Of a stretch of 64,000 nucleotides of DNA, positions 12,364 through 26,147 are shown piece by piece (the first letter of the stretch is position 1; each line of letters begins with the position of its first letter). Source of the stretch: Tricholoma matsutake (taxonomy: Eukaryota; Basidiomycota; Agaricomycetes; Agaricales; Tricholomataceae); the NCBI GenBank assembly GCA_026075535.2, contig AP026550.1, positions 6,634,001 through 6,698,000 of the forward strand, in the 5' to 3' direction. A program made the translations under genes and the position numbers. The notes beneath the pieces are model-generated. The model saw nothing but the letters and a program-made list of their open reading frames with translations, did not search any database and was not told where the DNA came from.

Positions 12364-13708
12364 TCAATCCCTGTGGCCGCCCACACCCTCACTATGCTGG
12401 CCTTGGGAAGCGTACTCGTCGTCGTCCTCGTCGCTATCACCATCTACAGATTCTTCTCCTAGGTTTTGCGAAGTCGAGCCTGCACCATTTGTACCCTTCG
12501 TACTGTCTCGGAATCTTTTTTTAAGCTGCAAAATTAAGGCAATTGTAATTAGGGTATTCTTGACATGACAAACAATCGAAATGACACACAAGTTTGGCGT
12601 AGACTAGTCCGCAGGCATTACAAAGCGTGCGGGGGCCTGGATAATATTAATGAGTCAAGAACGATTACGATTGAATTCAGAACGAGAGCGTGCTCACCCA
12701 ATGGCCCACGGCGCCACTCTGGCGTGGAAGTGGCACCGCAGCCTTCGCATTTTTGCGCATCCTGATTACCAGTTTCCTCAGTCTTCTACAAATTAAAGAA
12801 TCAGGAAAAATTGGGCAGCGCTAGGAATGCCTGCCTGACCGATCGTTTCGCAGGTGGCGGACCAGGGGTGCCATTCGCAGGTTCTTTAATTTCTTCGGGC
12901 TCTTTGCGCTTCGGGGACCGAGGGACCTCTGCAGGGGGTGGTTGCTGCTGCTGCTGCGATGTGGCAGACTCTAGCATTTGAGCCCCATATGTCGCGGACT
13001 GAAGCATGCGTTCAAAAGTTTCCACAGTCGGAGGTCGTCCCGGCCCTGAAGGGCTATCGTTGATATCAATAATCAGGCGATAAGACTCTAACAACTAGAT
13101 AACAGTGGGGAGAACAAACAACTGTGAGAAAGCCAGCATCATACGGTATGAGTTTGTATCACCTTCATGAAGTCTAATCCTGTTGGTGTGCCTGAAGGAG
13201 CCACAGGTGGAGATTCCCTCTCTCTTCGTCTCGGCGAAGCTTGGGGGGGATTCGGAGGCGGAGGTAGGCGCTCTTCAACTCGACGAGGCTCAGGAGGAGG
13301 AGGGGCACTGTATCCCCGTGGATCCGTGGATGAACTGGATATAGGATCGGGTCTTGTCGGGACAGAATTGTACGGAGCTTCCTCTGCTGGAGGAGGGGGA
13401 GGAGGAGGAGGGTGAGGAGCATAAGATTGTTGATAGTGCGCAGCCCACGCATCACTAGACCACTGCGAAGGCTGTTGTGCGTGTGTCATGTATGGGTAAG
13501 CTGGATGTGGATAAGGTGGCGGAGGATTATATGGTTGATGCGACGAAGGAGCCTGTGGGGGAGCCGCTGAGCGCAGCGACCTCGGCGGCGGCTGGGTGAT
13601 CTGTGAATTATCATAAGAAGAAGGTGGAGGAGGAGGAGGATAAGGTGCATAATCGTAGTTTGGAGTTATAGCAGGTTGGTGGTACACGTATCGTCCGTCG
13701 GAAGACAT
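12364..13708 (-). CDS. GATA-type zinc-finger transcription factor
   Basis: Five exons join in frame: 13708-13163, 13094-12840, 12785-12698, 12636-12590, 12525-12364, giving 365 residues. One GATA finger is seen at residues 280-305 with spacing C-X2-C-X18-C-X2-C (CEGCGATSTPEWRRGP, then PRTLCNACGLVYAKL). It is followed by a basic KKRFRD patch that normally contacts DNA. Two introns cut the finger region. The N-terminal 180 residues are Pro/Tyr-rich and disordered. Residues 183-205 (ESYRLIIDIND) could form a short helix. The C-terminal tail is acidic. The X18 loop and PEWRRGP motif are shared by many single-finger fungal GATA factors. No PAS domain is present, so it is not a full WC-2. Targets are unknown. 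Confidence 0.87.
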
Positions 13709-14474
13709 TCTGGAGCCAAGGCTGTAACTTATGGCGATCTTCCGCGAACTATCGAATTATACGAGTGTAGAGAGACTGTTCGGGATTTAGGATTTATCTG
13801 CAGTGTAGAAAACTATAATGACAGATGTGAGTATTTATAGAATATAGACGGAATAAGTCAGCGTGAGCAAAGCGTGCTATCTCCCTTCAGCAATGCAGAA
13901 GACCCGTGAAATCGTGGGCACTCTATGATTTGCAACAAGGGTCACGCAAAACCTTGAGGATGAAGGGTCGTAAGCTCTGAATCGCGAGCCCGTAACCCTG
14001 TTGACATCCCTGAAACGCGAGAGCCCGAATGATAAGAGTGGACGTGTTCTTACAGCGAAAACAACGGATAAGTGATAGAAATCGGGTTAAGGATTGGAAG
14101 AAACAAAGTGACGAGCTGTGTTATACAATGTCGTAAGCTTTAGTAGCAAAAGCCAGAGGTATCAGACCTCTTGTGGGAAGCTTATAGGCCGAACTAGAAG
14201 ACAATCAGAGCGCGAAGGATCGCAAAGTTTGCGAGTCAAAAATTTGGACGCTTGAATGGAAACGAAATAAGCTCGGACCGTCTGTCACCGACCTGCCAAT
14301 CCAACACCTGCTCTAACAAGTATCAACAACGCCACGACAACTTGGTTACCGTCGGTATGCAATGACATGTCCAATTCAACACTCGGTCAATATTCTAATA
14401 TTCATATGTATGTAAACGTCAATTGTTGATTATAGGATATAGGAATGCCCATGTATCCCCGCCATGCTGCAGTC
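13709..14474. other. Upstream region of the GATA gene
   Basis: It carries the promoter of the minus-strand GATA gene and the 3' end of the following gene. No coding region, repeat or RNA gene is seen. Confidence 0.5.
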
Positions 14475-16280
14475 CTATCCATATGAGGACTGATCTCGGT
14501 CCTTGTGATGATCTCCTTTCCATTTGCTCTGTTTAGGGACCCCTGGTAAAATCTCTTCAGGCTCGAACAACGCATCATAGTCGTCATTGGCCGATTCGTT
14601 CTTCTCCGCAGCTTTAACTGTGCTATTTCCACTAGCAGCAGCAGCAGCTCGCTCCCTAGCTCGTCTTCTCCGTCGAAGTATTTTTTTACGATTGCGAATA
14701 GCTTTACGATACCCTTGATCATCGCCGTAGAAGAGAGAATATTCGCAAAAGGCACAAATCCATTCCTCTGCAGGGTTCGTGAGCTGTGATACAGGTTGAA
14801 CCGCGGGTGTCTTCTTCCGACGTGGGGGAATTTCTGCGGTGAGAAATCGGAGAGGGATTGGTCCGAGATAGTTCTGTGCGTTCACATTTGGCTGATTAGG
14901 AGCAACCGTCTGAGTGGAGCTCGGCAGACGTGATGGAACATAATTGCGTAGATGATGTGGATTAGAGGCATTTGCAAGGGCCGAACGTTTTTTCTTCTTG
15001 CTCCCTCGTGTCTTTATCCCTGTTAACATTTGATCTGCAGACTCAGCGACCGGCTCTTCCCCCTTCCCATTGGTAATAGCTCGAGCCTTCTGCTGCACAC
15101 GATCAGCTCGCTTAGACCTACTTCCTTTAGCAGGAAGTGATGCCATCAGCCTGCTGGCTGCAGCTATCTTCGCAGCTTTGGTCGCCTGCCGTGCTAATTC
15201 TGCCTCGAACCGGTTACGCAGCATGATCACCTCTTCCTTCGTGGAAATCAGACGATCAGCGGCTACGTAAAAGTCGCCAATAGGAAAATGAGATTAGTGA
15301 GAATCATCAGAGCCCAGGAGAAAACATGAACACCATCACTCACTCGCGCTGGGACAAAGAAAAGAAAAGCTGCAGACTGGGAACGGAACCTGGTCGGGGT
15401 GGCGGGGGTGACGTCTCGCCCCACGAGCCATGCGCACAACTCTACGCCGCGAAAGACGCACTCTGGACAGTTGTTGCCCGTTTTTCAGGTCCTGAAAGCC
15501 GGATCCAGCGAATGGATAATTCGCAGAAAGAGCTTGATCAAGTGCGAGAGTATCACCATGCGACAACGCCCCGAGAACAGCAGCCAGCTGACGCTTGCGA
15601 GTCTTCAACATCTCTTTGTGTTGTAACCCTGCCAACGTCGCCGCAGTCAGCTTGTTCTTTTTCTGGGATAGCATACTGAATGTAGAAAGGGGTGTGCAGG
15701 TCTCGGCAACCTCGTAATCCGAACGTCCAGTAGGTATTCCTCTATCTGATGGCTCTTCTTGACCATCGGTGGAGCCAGGATCGTGAAGGCCACGAAATGA
15801 GTTGGATGCGTTCGCAGGCACCTTCCTCTTCTTCGTATTACCAGGTTGTTGTAGATGATCAATATAGTCACCATCCTCGTGTTCATCCTCCTCTTCTCTC
15901 CCTCCTCCATAGCCAGCACCTGAGTTCACAGAAGAACGAAAGTCATTTGCATTTCCAGCCCCTTTCCCACTGTTATTATTCCCACTGGGACGAGTGAAAA
16001 AATCTGGCACCCCTCCACCCATATAATAAGACTGTAACGCCATCCTCGCAGATAGCGTCTCTGCATGTGCAAGAAGCTCCTCTGCAGTGGCATTCGGCCC
16101 AGGCAACTGGAGTCCATCCAGTGCTGATGCCAGAAACGAAGGATTCGCAGTAGCAACCTGATCAGGATCGGGCATCGTCGTCTGTGGCACTAATGTGCGT
16201 CTGCGCTTGGGCAGCGGCTTCACCCGCCGTAGGGTAGGGAATTCGGGGACATCAAATATCGGCGATGTGGCTCGATACAT
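14475..16280 (-). CDS. Conserved-looking protein of unknown function, 574 aa
   Basis: Two exons, 16280-15344 and 15262-14475, join with an 81-nt intron (GTGAGT donor, TAG acceptor). I do not recognise the family. The N-terminal part has a basic patch (KPLPKRRRTL), then acidic and low-complexity stretches. The intron falls just after FPVCSFSFLCPSA, a segment that looks like a constrained motif. A predicted helical region follows (EEVIMLRNRFEAELARQATK). A C-terminal block has NYLGPIPLRFLTAEIPP, then a CAFCEYSLFYGDD motif (Cys near residues 482 and 485), then a strongly basic helix of Arg/Lys/Ala. Two Cys-X2-Cys-like sites and several basic runs suggest a nuclear, nucleic-acid-associated protein, but that is inference. 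The frame upstream of the ATG is closed by a TAA 12 bases before it. Confidence 0.75.
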
Positions 16281-16750
16281 GATATATGAAAATTAGGCCC
16301 CCCCAAGTCGTTGTCGTGCGCCTCCCGCTCGCTTGCCGATGTTTAAACTTGAAATGATGGTGAATTTAAGAAGAGAATCGAGGCAGAAAGAAAGACGAGA
16401 GTTGGAGAACAAGAAATGGAGCAACGGGGCTGAGTAAGGACAAAAAAGGCAGGGTGACGTGTTCGTGGGTACTCACCGATATTTCGATCCTCGTCGCTTT
16501 TGTACGGGTTATTAGACAGAAAATCAATGGATGATTGCGATGCGTATACCGGTAGCTCGCGCGAGTGTGTATGATGAAAGGTTGCGCGGTTGAGCTTCCT
16601 GAACTGGACCATGAAATAGCCGGCACCGGGTATATATCCACGGTTCACTTGCACTGGTGGTAGTTAGTGACGAATTTCATTCCAAAACTCCCCTAGTTAC
16701 CCAGAAACAGAAAAATATATCATAAGGGGTAGAGACGCATACGAGATATG
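16281..16750 (-). promoter_or_regulatory. Probable spliced 5' leader of the 574-aa gene
   Basis: Two intron-like stretches lie upstream of the ATG at 16280. One starts GTGAGT at about 16,470 and ends TTCAAG near 16,345. The other starts GTAACT near 16,705 and ends CTACCACCAG near 16,659. No phase joins the frame at 16343-16654 to the downstream CDS or to a family I recognise, so untranslated exons are the simplest reading. A CT-rich stretch at about 16,770-16,815 (minus strand) could be the core promoter. A separate small gene cannot be excluded. Confidence 0.35.
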
Positions 16751-17622
16751 GAGTACTACGACAGTGCAAAAAAAAAAAGAGGACTAGAGAAGAAAAAAGA
16801 AAAAAAAGAAGAAAACTCGAAAGACCTAACATAACGTTACAACATATGTGGTTTACGATGCTCTATAAACATTGTGACTTAATTGTCTCGTGCGTATCAT
16901 GCATGATCTATGTGGCGGATGGGGATGATATCAGTCCAGGCAAAGTTGGATCGCAATACATATTTGAATGACGAAGATGGGTGGGTATCAATGCATGAAA
17001 TGTATCGCGAAACGAAAAGACTGATGGTGAGGGGTGAAAGAATAATGCTTGGTTGCTCGTTCCACTGGTGAGGGGGATCTGTGTTCCCCCCATCTAATAC
17101 TGGTATACGCATTATAGGACGATTGAATAAGACAGCAAGCGGGGGGTCCGATGAAATGCACGCTGAGTGCTGAATAGACGCCGCGGCTAGGAGGTAAGTT
17201 ATAAGGGGTCGTGAATGCGAGCGAGCAAGTGGACGAGACGAGACGAGACAAGTGTGGTTCGTTAAGAGCAGCGCACAGACAAATACGAGAATTGGTTCGT
17301 GATCATCTATAGGTCGAAATCGAGTGTCGATTGGAGTAGAGAGCAATCTCCAGCTCAAAAGTAAAAGGATGAGTCCAAGGTTCTGGAGGCTAGAAATTCG
17401 AGCCGAGCTTAAAATATATACAGGTCTTGCGTTGACAACAGTGATGCTGGTACATCAGGCATGTTGTCGACAAAAGGGGGAATTAAGAAATCGATCGCGT
17501 TTTTTTGGGGTTTGTTTTTTCTGTTCTGTTTCTGGTCGATAGAGAGATATGGAAGGGGAAACGAGAGCGAAGCTAAGAGTGGTGAGTCATGGGCGAAACA
17601 GGTGGGAGTATCAGGCGACACT
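16751..17622. other. Intergenic region downstream of ded1
   Basis: It lies between the likely promoter of the 574-aa gene and the end of ded1. It contains poly-purine stretches near 16,768-16,815 and only short open frames. No family is recognised. Confidence 0.45.
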
Positions 17623-19769
<2,147 letters not shown>

Positions 19770-20916
19770 ATTACAGCTGGATAACGTCGTCGTATGAGTT
19801 TTTATACTTTTTGAAAGAAGTTTTGGAAAGAGCGGTCGATCTCAGTGAGATGATGGGGGTTATTGATCAAACTCGAACCCGAAAAAAAATTCACCTGCCT
19901 TCGACATGCGAGGCAGCTGACTCAGCAGATAACTGTCCCACGGTCACGGATATAGCACTGCCTCGTCACATCTTGTTGAACGCACCTAGCAGCCATATGT
20001 CAAGACCAAATTTACTTCGTGATCATTCAGCGCTTGGCACATGCATCATCCTCGCGCCTCCCTAGATGTTAATAACTGTCCATTCAGCCTCTCAAGGAGT
20101 CCTGTGGTGCAGCCAACCTAACTTGGGAAGTTCCACTAGTTTCGTACTAAGGTAAGTTTTATATAACCCGAGTCACCCCTGAACTAAGGCATGGGAAAGG
20201 TTGATATCAGAGATAGGAAGACTGCAAACGAGCGGCTCCTATACAACTTGCCTTTGGGAGACGAGTGCTCGACCACCCTTTTTGTTGCGTTGCAGGACAT
20301 AGCAGTTTACTTCTGGGAAACATTCACTCCCTCATACATTCTCATGACCAAAATTCCGATGTTTCAGAAATTTCGCTTGCGAATGTTCCCATCTGCAGAG
20401 ACATGTCGGTAGCAATTCGACCATCTTCAAGTTGCAGTTTCGAAGAGAACATGTTTAGGTCCTTAATTGCACCGCCCATGAGGATGTAGCCCTATCTATG
20501 GGATTGTGGCCAAGGCACGCTGATGATGCGCCGATGGCGCAAGATATAGGACGATGGTGACTCTGACATCTATACTTTATCGTGCGAAGTTTGGATTTAG
20601 GGTGAGAGAAGAGTTCATCACGATATTAATCGTCATTCATTACCAGGTTCATCTACAAATTCTCAAGACTTATGTCAACACGATTGTGAAGTCTTGGACT
20701 TGAACTTGAAATCTCGTCCCCGGAATTTCCAGCTTGCGCACGGCTTTCCAGGATACTAAGTTCTCTTATCAACGTGCTTGCTACCAAGTTCTCGTATATG
20801 TTGCCTCAGCATGACGAGCGGCGCCTTTCACCAAGAACACCGGCACCATAAAAAATCCAGACCATGCCCCATGAAGATGACGCAATGGAGGCAGCATCTG
20901 TGTAACAGAACCTATT
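19770..20916. other. Upstream region of ded1
   Basis: It holds the ded1 promoter side and the 3' side of the dehydrogenase gene. Only short open frames without family likeness were seen. Confidence 0.5.
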
Positions 20917-21922
20917 CTACAATCGTGTAGGAATACGTCCACCTCCCGTCAACCGTATCACCTCACCGTTAACGTATGGACAGTCTAACACCCACTTCAC
21001 CGTGCCTGCAAACTCCTCTGGTGTCCCATACCGTCTTGGAAAAAGCACACCCGTGTCCAGCAGCCCTTTGTGCACTCTCTTCGAGAACGTGTCTGTCAAG
21101 GGCGTCGTAAACGTCGCTGGCGAGATAGTCACGACGCGAATATTATGCCTTGCCAGATCGCGTGCGAGCGGCAGTGTCATAGAACAGACGGCACCTTTGC
21201 TGGCGGCATATGCAACTTGGGCCATTCTGCCCCCGTACTTTGGAATTAAATGGACAGAGAGAAGAAGGATGCAAGTTATGAATACATCATCGCGAATGAT
21301 ACAACAAGCACCCACTGCAACTTCGCTTGCAACCATAATAACAACCCCCCGCTCTCCGTCACTCCCTTCAGGCTTGACACGCGTCAGATGTTCAAGTGCC
21401 AGCCGGGTGAGGTTAAATGTCCCAGTCAAGTTCACCGCGAGCGTCTCATCCCATAGCTCCAAGGAGTGTATTTTGCCCTCAGGACTGATCATCTATATGT
21501 CCGAACTCAGATGCGAGAATCATGAATATTCCCCGGAGGATATGGGAAGGACCCACGAATTCGGTCTTCCCTATGCCCGCAGAGTTGATCACTCCACCCA
21601 GCTCTGCTCCCGTCTCCTTAGACCATGCGACCGTGCGGTCGACCGCCTCCTGTACTTGCTCGACGTTAGTGATGTCCATCTGGACGAACATGAAGCGTCG
21701 TTTCTCTGCGTCTCCACGTTTCAGTGTATCGGGACTGGAGAATGGTTGGGGTGGAACTAGATCAAGGATTGAAACGTAGGCATTGAATGCAAGTAAATGT
21801 TGCGCTGTGGCGAGTCCTAAACCTGATGAGCTAAAGCAAGCTGGTGAATATAATTGGTGGATGAGATCAAACCGATGGGCCTACCCGCCAGAGATGATAA
21901 ATGTTCGGTTTTCGACTTTCAT
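20917..21922 (-). CDS. Short-chain dehydrogenase/reductase, HSD17B10-like
   Basis: This is an NAD(P)-dependent oxidoreductase resembling 3-hydroxyacyl-CoA dehydrogenase type 2, a mitochondrial or peroxisomal enzyme of fatty-acid and branched-chain oxidation. Exons 21922-21885, 21830-21557, 21492-21316 and 21237-20917 give 269 residues. The cofactor-binding loop SGGSSGLG spans residues 11-18 and NSAG residues 95-98. The catalytic Ser is S160 and the YAASK motif is 173-177, giving the normal 13-residue Ser-Tyr spacing. The C-terminus has FPRRYGTPEEFAGTVKWVLD and NGEVIRLTGG, diagnostic of the HSD17B10 group. Introns 1 and 2 are 54 and 64 nt; the third, at 21238-21315, is 78 nt. The precise substrate is not evident. 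Confidence 0.88.
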
Positions 21923-24579
21923 TGTTGCGCCTTCCTTGGACGAGCCCGGAACACGAGAACTTCAAATGCGGAGTGATATTGACCATATCACGACGTTCAA
22001 CTTTGTTTTATAAGTATAACACTTTTGTTCATTAATAGAGTACATCAGGGCTGTAACCAAATGTGATACAACTGCAACGCTGTTAGGAGAGCCAGAACAG
22101 GTTCAGAACTATCTCTGACACTTCCACATCCATTTCAAATCCGAGAACATCGGTCCGACTCAGTGTCCTCAAATAGTTCGCATAATCGCCTATATGTCTG
22201 TAAGGCTCTAGGGTTCCGGCGATTGATAAAAGTACTGGTCAGCTCCGGTTCCCCAGGTATAATTCGGTCGTAAGGCGAAATCGAGACCCCGAGTCCTAAA
22301 GGGATATTGAAGCGTGTTCAACGAGTAAATCTGATGTCGTTGCATCAAGATTCAATCATCTCCAACGAGGGACTGCTGAGGCAATGCGTCGCACATAACC
22401 TGGGGGCTGTCATGATCAGTAGTCAGGATGATGGATCCTGAAGTGAAATATTGACTGATACTCTTATTTAGTCGCTAGGTATGTTTGGTTCCTCAATAAG
22501 CTTTACTTATGTAACTGCACTTACCATATCCAGCATTGCTAGTCCTGTCGAAGGTGCACAGAAGGATGGTTTGTAAACAGATTGTCATCAAAATCCTGCA
22601 ACAAACGCAGTGTGTCTTGACCTCTACTTTGAAGGAAAAAGTGGACGGCAGGAAAATTTGAATGTTGTTTGAATGTATTCAGCAATGTAAGTCTCTGATA
22701 TGATAGTTTGATGACATCCGAGATAAAATTACAAAACGGGGAGCAAGGTCGGCGGACCGCTATAGTTCATAAGTAATTGAAACTTGTAGCACGTTCCATT
22801 ACATAAGACGGATGTATCCTGGATCAGTGTTTTCGGCTGGGAGAGAGGAATGAATTAATCTCGATACCCCACGGTCCCCACCAGGATTTTGAAGACAATC
22901 GTTCAAAATTTTCATGGAGGAATGAATGCGAAACGACTGCGCTTGCCTTCAAAGCATCACGATCAGCATGGAGGTGATAGATAATTTTGTCGATGGGATA
23001 GCTGTAGGCATCATGTAAAATGCTCCCGGACGACTCGGGGGAGCTCATGCCCTGTGGACTCAGAGCGCGCGAGTTTCAGCCTTGAGCAATTTGCAAGGGC
23101 CTCGCCCAGTTCATCTGCAATCTTTTCTCACTCTTCATCTACTTACAACTTGCTGGCCCGGGAGACAATCATCACCCAGGGTACTAGTAACTTGGAAACA
23201 CCATTGTCATATGGACCTAATGAGATGCCACTAATGCACAAGATGCACGTGAGAGCTTAGCGCTTAAACATCAACTCTGCTGAGTCTAACCCATGTCTTT
23301 GTACTTGTAGGAGGAATAAACGCGCATCATTGTTCCAAGGCGGCCAAGCCCCACTAAATATAGAGTAAGAATTCTTGACGTCAGATCCCTTATCCTGCGT
23401 AGAATGCCAGGACAAACTGCTGACAGATTAAGCCAATATCCGTACGACGAAAATGACCAAAAAACCCTGATTTCGGATTGGACATATGACAGCATACTAT
23501 GCCGGTGAATGTCTTCTGCCACGACTCGTTTTTCGGATCTCACGGCGAAGATGAACAGCCAAGGACTGGATCCCACACAAAAGATATAATCCAGCAATAA
23601 AATGTCGAGACAAATGACCTTCAGCTATGCCGTATACCTCATGAGAACTGGCAGACTCGGACCAAGCTCCGAACAAAACCGACGGTCACGACACTACTGA
23701 ATCAACATCTTCTGGGGTGAGAAGAAAGCGTACATAAGGGCAGCAATCTATAGACCGGTGACCGTTCCCTCATACCTGTACGAGGGAGTGGTTACGAGTC
23801 TAGGCAGCAAAGAGGATTTTCATTTGCGCGATGGCAGATCTATTCCCCACGCAAAAAGGGAGGTCCCAATAAAAATGTCAATAAATCTCCGAGGGTGGGG
23901 CGGGCTGAAGACCGCGGTACATCTGCCCAAAGATAAGGGCTGTAAAACCAACACCGTTGATCTACTTAAATGTTTGCGTACGATACGTGGAACGCACTTG
24001 TGATCTGGCATCACTGCCCTGGCATATCTCCTTAGAGTAGTTGATGCCTTCAATTGAGATATGAATTTAGCTCCTCTTGAGAGTTAATTAAATGTTGATG
24101 TATCCATCCTTTTCCACAACGGTGTCATCCCGAAGAACGATCGGAAGATTGGGATTTGTTCATCAGAAGTAGGAGTGCTGTGAGCAGGGGCACAGCCGAA
24201 GTGCCTCATGGATAACGGCATCTAGGTATGGCAGGCGCTCAGGCGCTGCCCAATGGTCATGAGGGGTATCAGAATTGCGTACTTAGGTCCAACGAGTTGG
24301 TATCGAGGGAATTTTGGGCGGAGAGCATTTCCTCACGCAACCGCGTTTGAATTTCTGGATTCTTTGAAGAAATAGCAACTGAGACAGTTTTGAGCCGGCG
24401 GGAAGTTATCTGCACTGATCGACGAGATGTTGTATGAATTTCCTGGGCATACATAACAAAGTGTTGGAGAGCACAATTTAGGATATCAGGATACCTGAAA
24501 CTTTTCTCACGGTCCACAAGCCATAGAAAGAGTTAAGGAAGGCATTCTGTAGGATAGAATAGCATCATAAAAACATTAT
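21923..24579. other. Gene-poor stretch before the transposon island
   Basis: Apart from the F-box-like fragment at 22824-23048, there are only short open frames with no recognisable family. No transposon ends or RNA genes were found. Confidence 0.45.
22824..23048 (-). pseudogene. Possible F-box gene fragment
   Basis: A 74-residue open frame contains YPIDKIIYHLHADRDALKAS followed by AVVSHSFL, which resembles the start of an F-box in basidiomycete F-box proteins (a Leu-Pro-x-E-type start, then LxxCSLVCRSW). It stops soon after and no continuation was found, so it is probably a remnant. The likeness is weak. Confidence 0.3.
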
Positions 24580-24769
24580 ATGCTGGAGAACACCGCCCAT
24601 AGTACCATGTCTCAATCACCAGCACCAACGGCCCTGAACACCAGACAAAAAATGGCAACATCAACAACAAGGAAGACCAGAAAAGAACTTGAAGACACAG
24701 AAGGATTAAACATGGCCATAAAGTCAAAGCAACAAGCAATGGCATATATTTGGCCACAAGAGATTATAT

Positions 24770-24960
24770 TAGGGTTGTTCACAGAAGCCATTTTCGGCTT
24801 CATTTTTGGCTCATTTTCGCGTGTTTGACAGAAGAATATTAGGGTTGTTCACAGTAGCCATTTTCAGGCCATTTTCGGCTCATTTTTGATCATTAGCAGT
24901 AAACAAACAATAATAATGTCAAAAATGGAACATCAAAAATGGCTACCATGAATGCTCTCA
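24770..24960. repeat. Small repeat with AGCCATTTT words
   Basis: The word TTAGGGTTGTTCACAG is present twice (from about 24,769 and 24,839), each followed by copies of GCCATTTTCGGCTC. The right side ends with the inverse word AAAAATGGCTACCATGAA. This gives loosely inverted ends (TTCACAGTAGCCATTTT against TTCATGGTAGCCATTTT). It looks like a small decayed terminal-inverted-repeat element inside former coding sequence. No clean target duplication was identified. Confidence 0.4.
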
Positions 24961-25112
24961 AACGCAAGCATCTCAAAAATGACAACAAAATGCATTTTAC
25001 ATCATGTTCAGCAGGCAGGCAGGTGCTTGGCATGTTCAAACACCACGATGTTGTTGTGTCTGTTAATGTTGCCAGTGACCAAGATGCCCATGCCAATGAT
25101 ACATACTGTTAT

Positions 25113-25536
25113 TGTAAGGGGACTAGGGGGGTGCCCTGTGTGTTTCTCCTATTTTTTATGTTCGTTCTATATTTTTCCTCACTTCATTTCCTTCTATTCT
25201 TCATTTTCTATGATTTTTCCGGATTTTATTACTAATTTTCCCTTTCTATCATGTTTGTGCATGTTGACAGTTTTATATTTAGAGGCGGAGCACCCCTTCC
25301 GACATCTACCCCTTGGTATGATGTCATTTGGGCCTTGATCTGCCTATCTCTGCCTTTTCTATTTTTAGGTTATTATTTGATTTTTGTCGTCTTCACATAT
25401 ACTGGGCATCGGCAAAGGGATCCTTAGAGTTTTCTCTTCAGATTTCCCTTTGCTAGGTGTGTCCCCAATCCCTGTACTATGTAGTATAATTTTAACTTTG
25501 GATTTCTTTTTGCTAGAGGCTTAGGTTGCCCTTATA
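25113..25536 (+). repeat. Solo LTR of the chromodomain Gypsy family
   Basis: This 424-bp LTR starts TGTAAGGGGACTAGG and ends GGTTGCCCTTATA. It is flanked by the perfect 5-bp duplication GTTAT (25108-25112 and 25537-25541). It is nearly identical to the LTRs of the two full elements in the window. It arose by recombination between the two LTRs of a former full copy. Confidence 0.95.
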
Positions 25537-26147
25537 GTTATGCTCCAGGAGCTTACAGAACACCACTGCACAATCCAGCAACAATGCTACTGATGATTTG
25601 GGATAATTTGAAATAGGAAACTTCAAAGTGCAAGTTTGATGGGAATGACAACAGTAAGCTCACTCATCCCTTAGCATTAACTTGAACATTTCCTCTTTCT
25701 AATACAATGCCTCCATAGCATGCCCAACATTTATGGCCTTTTTACTAATCTGGCAATATCATACTCGGACTGTCAATTCATAAATTGACTCATACATGCT
25801 AGTGATCATTTTCTCATGTTGAGCCCTCTGAGTCAGGCTGAGGTTTCTGGATGTTGCATTGTTAGCAGAGTTCTGCCCACCACCATTCTCATTATCTTGC
25901 CATGGACCTGCCGCCAGCCTGGTGTCAAGTCTGTGTTTGCAGGTGCATGTTCTGTACTACAAGCCTATACTTTTCACAAATGTAGTTGCCAGAAGATGAA
26001 GAAATGGCTTTCCAGCGCTTTGGAGAAAGCTAAAGAGGTCTGGCAGTTTAAGAAGTGTCAAAAAATGGAAGTAATGCAAAGCACAACTGTGGAAAGCCAT
26101 CTGGATCAAAATGTAGCTGTTGAACAAGAATTAAACAATGTTGCACT

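Larger units (their letters stand above)
24580..25620 (+). pseudogene. Unknown transposon ORF split by a short repeat and a solo LTR
   Basis: Two open stretches (about 24,607-24,763 and 24,953-25,112) encode basic, soluble-looking peptides (for example TRQKMATSTTRKTRKELED and KRKHLKNDNKMHFTSCSAG). The second frame stops at the solo LTR at 25113. It continues in the same frame right after the LTR (APGAYRTPLHNPATM) if one copy of the GTTAT duplication is removed, then meets a stop near 25,616. The exact frame continuity suggests former coding sequence. I do not recognise the family; it may be the upstream part of the Plavaka element or a separate element. Confidence 0.4.

Noticed and set aside
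16343..16654. Minus-strand frame that could be a separate small gene upstream of the 574-aa gene
   Set aside because: No splice phase links it to a continuing frame, and no family is recognised. Untranslated leader exons explain the GT-AG signals better.
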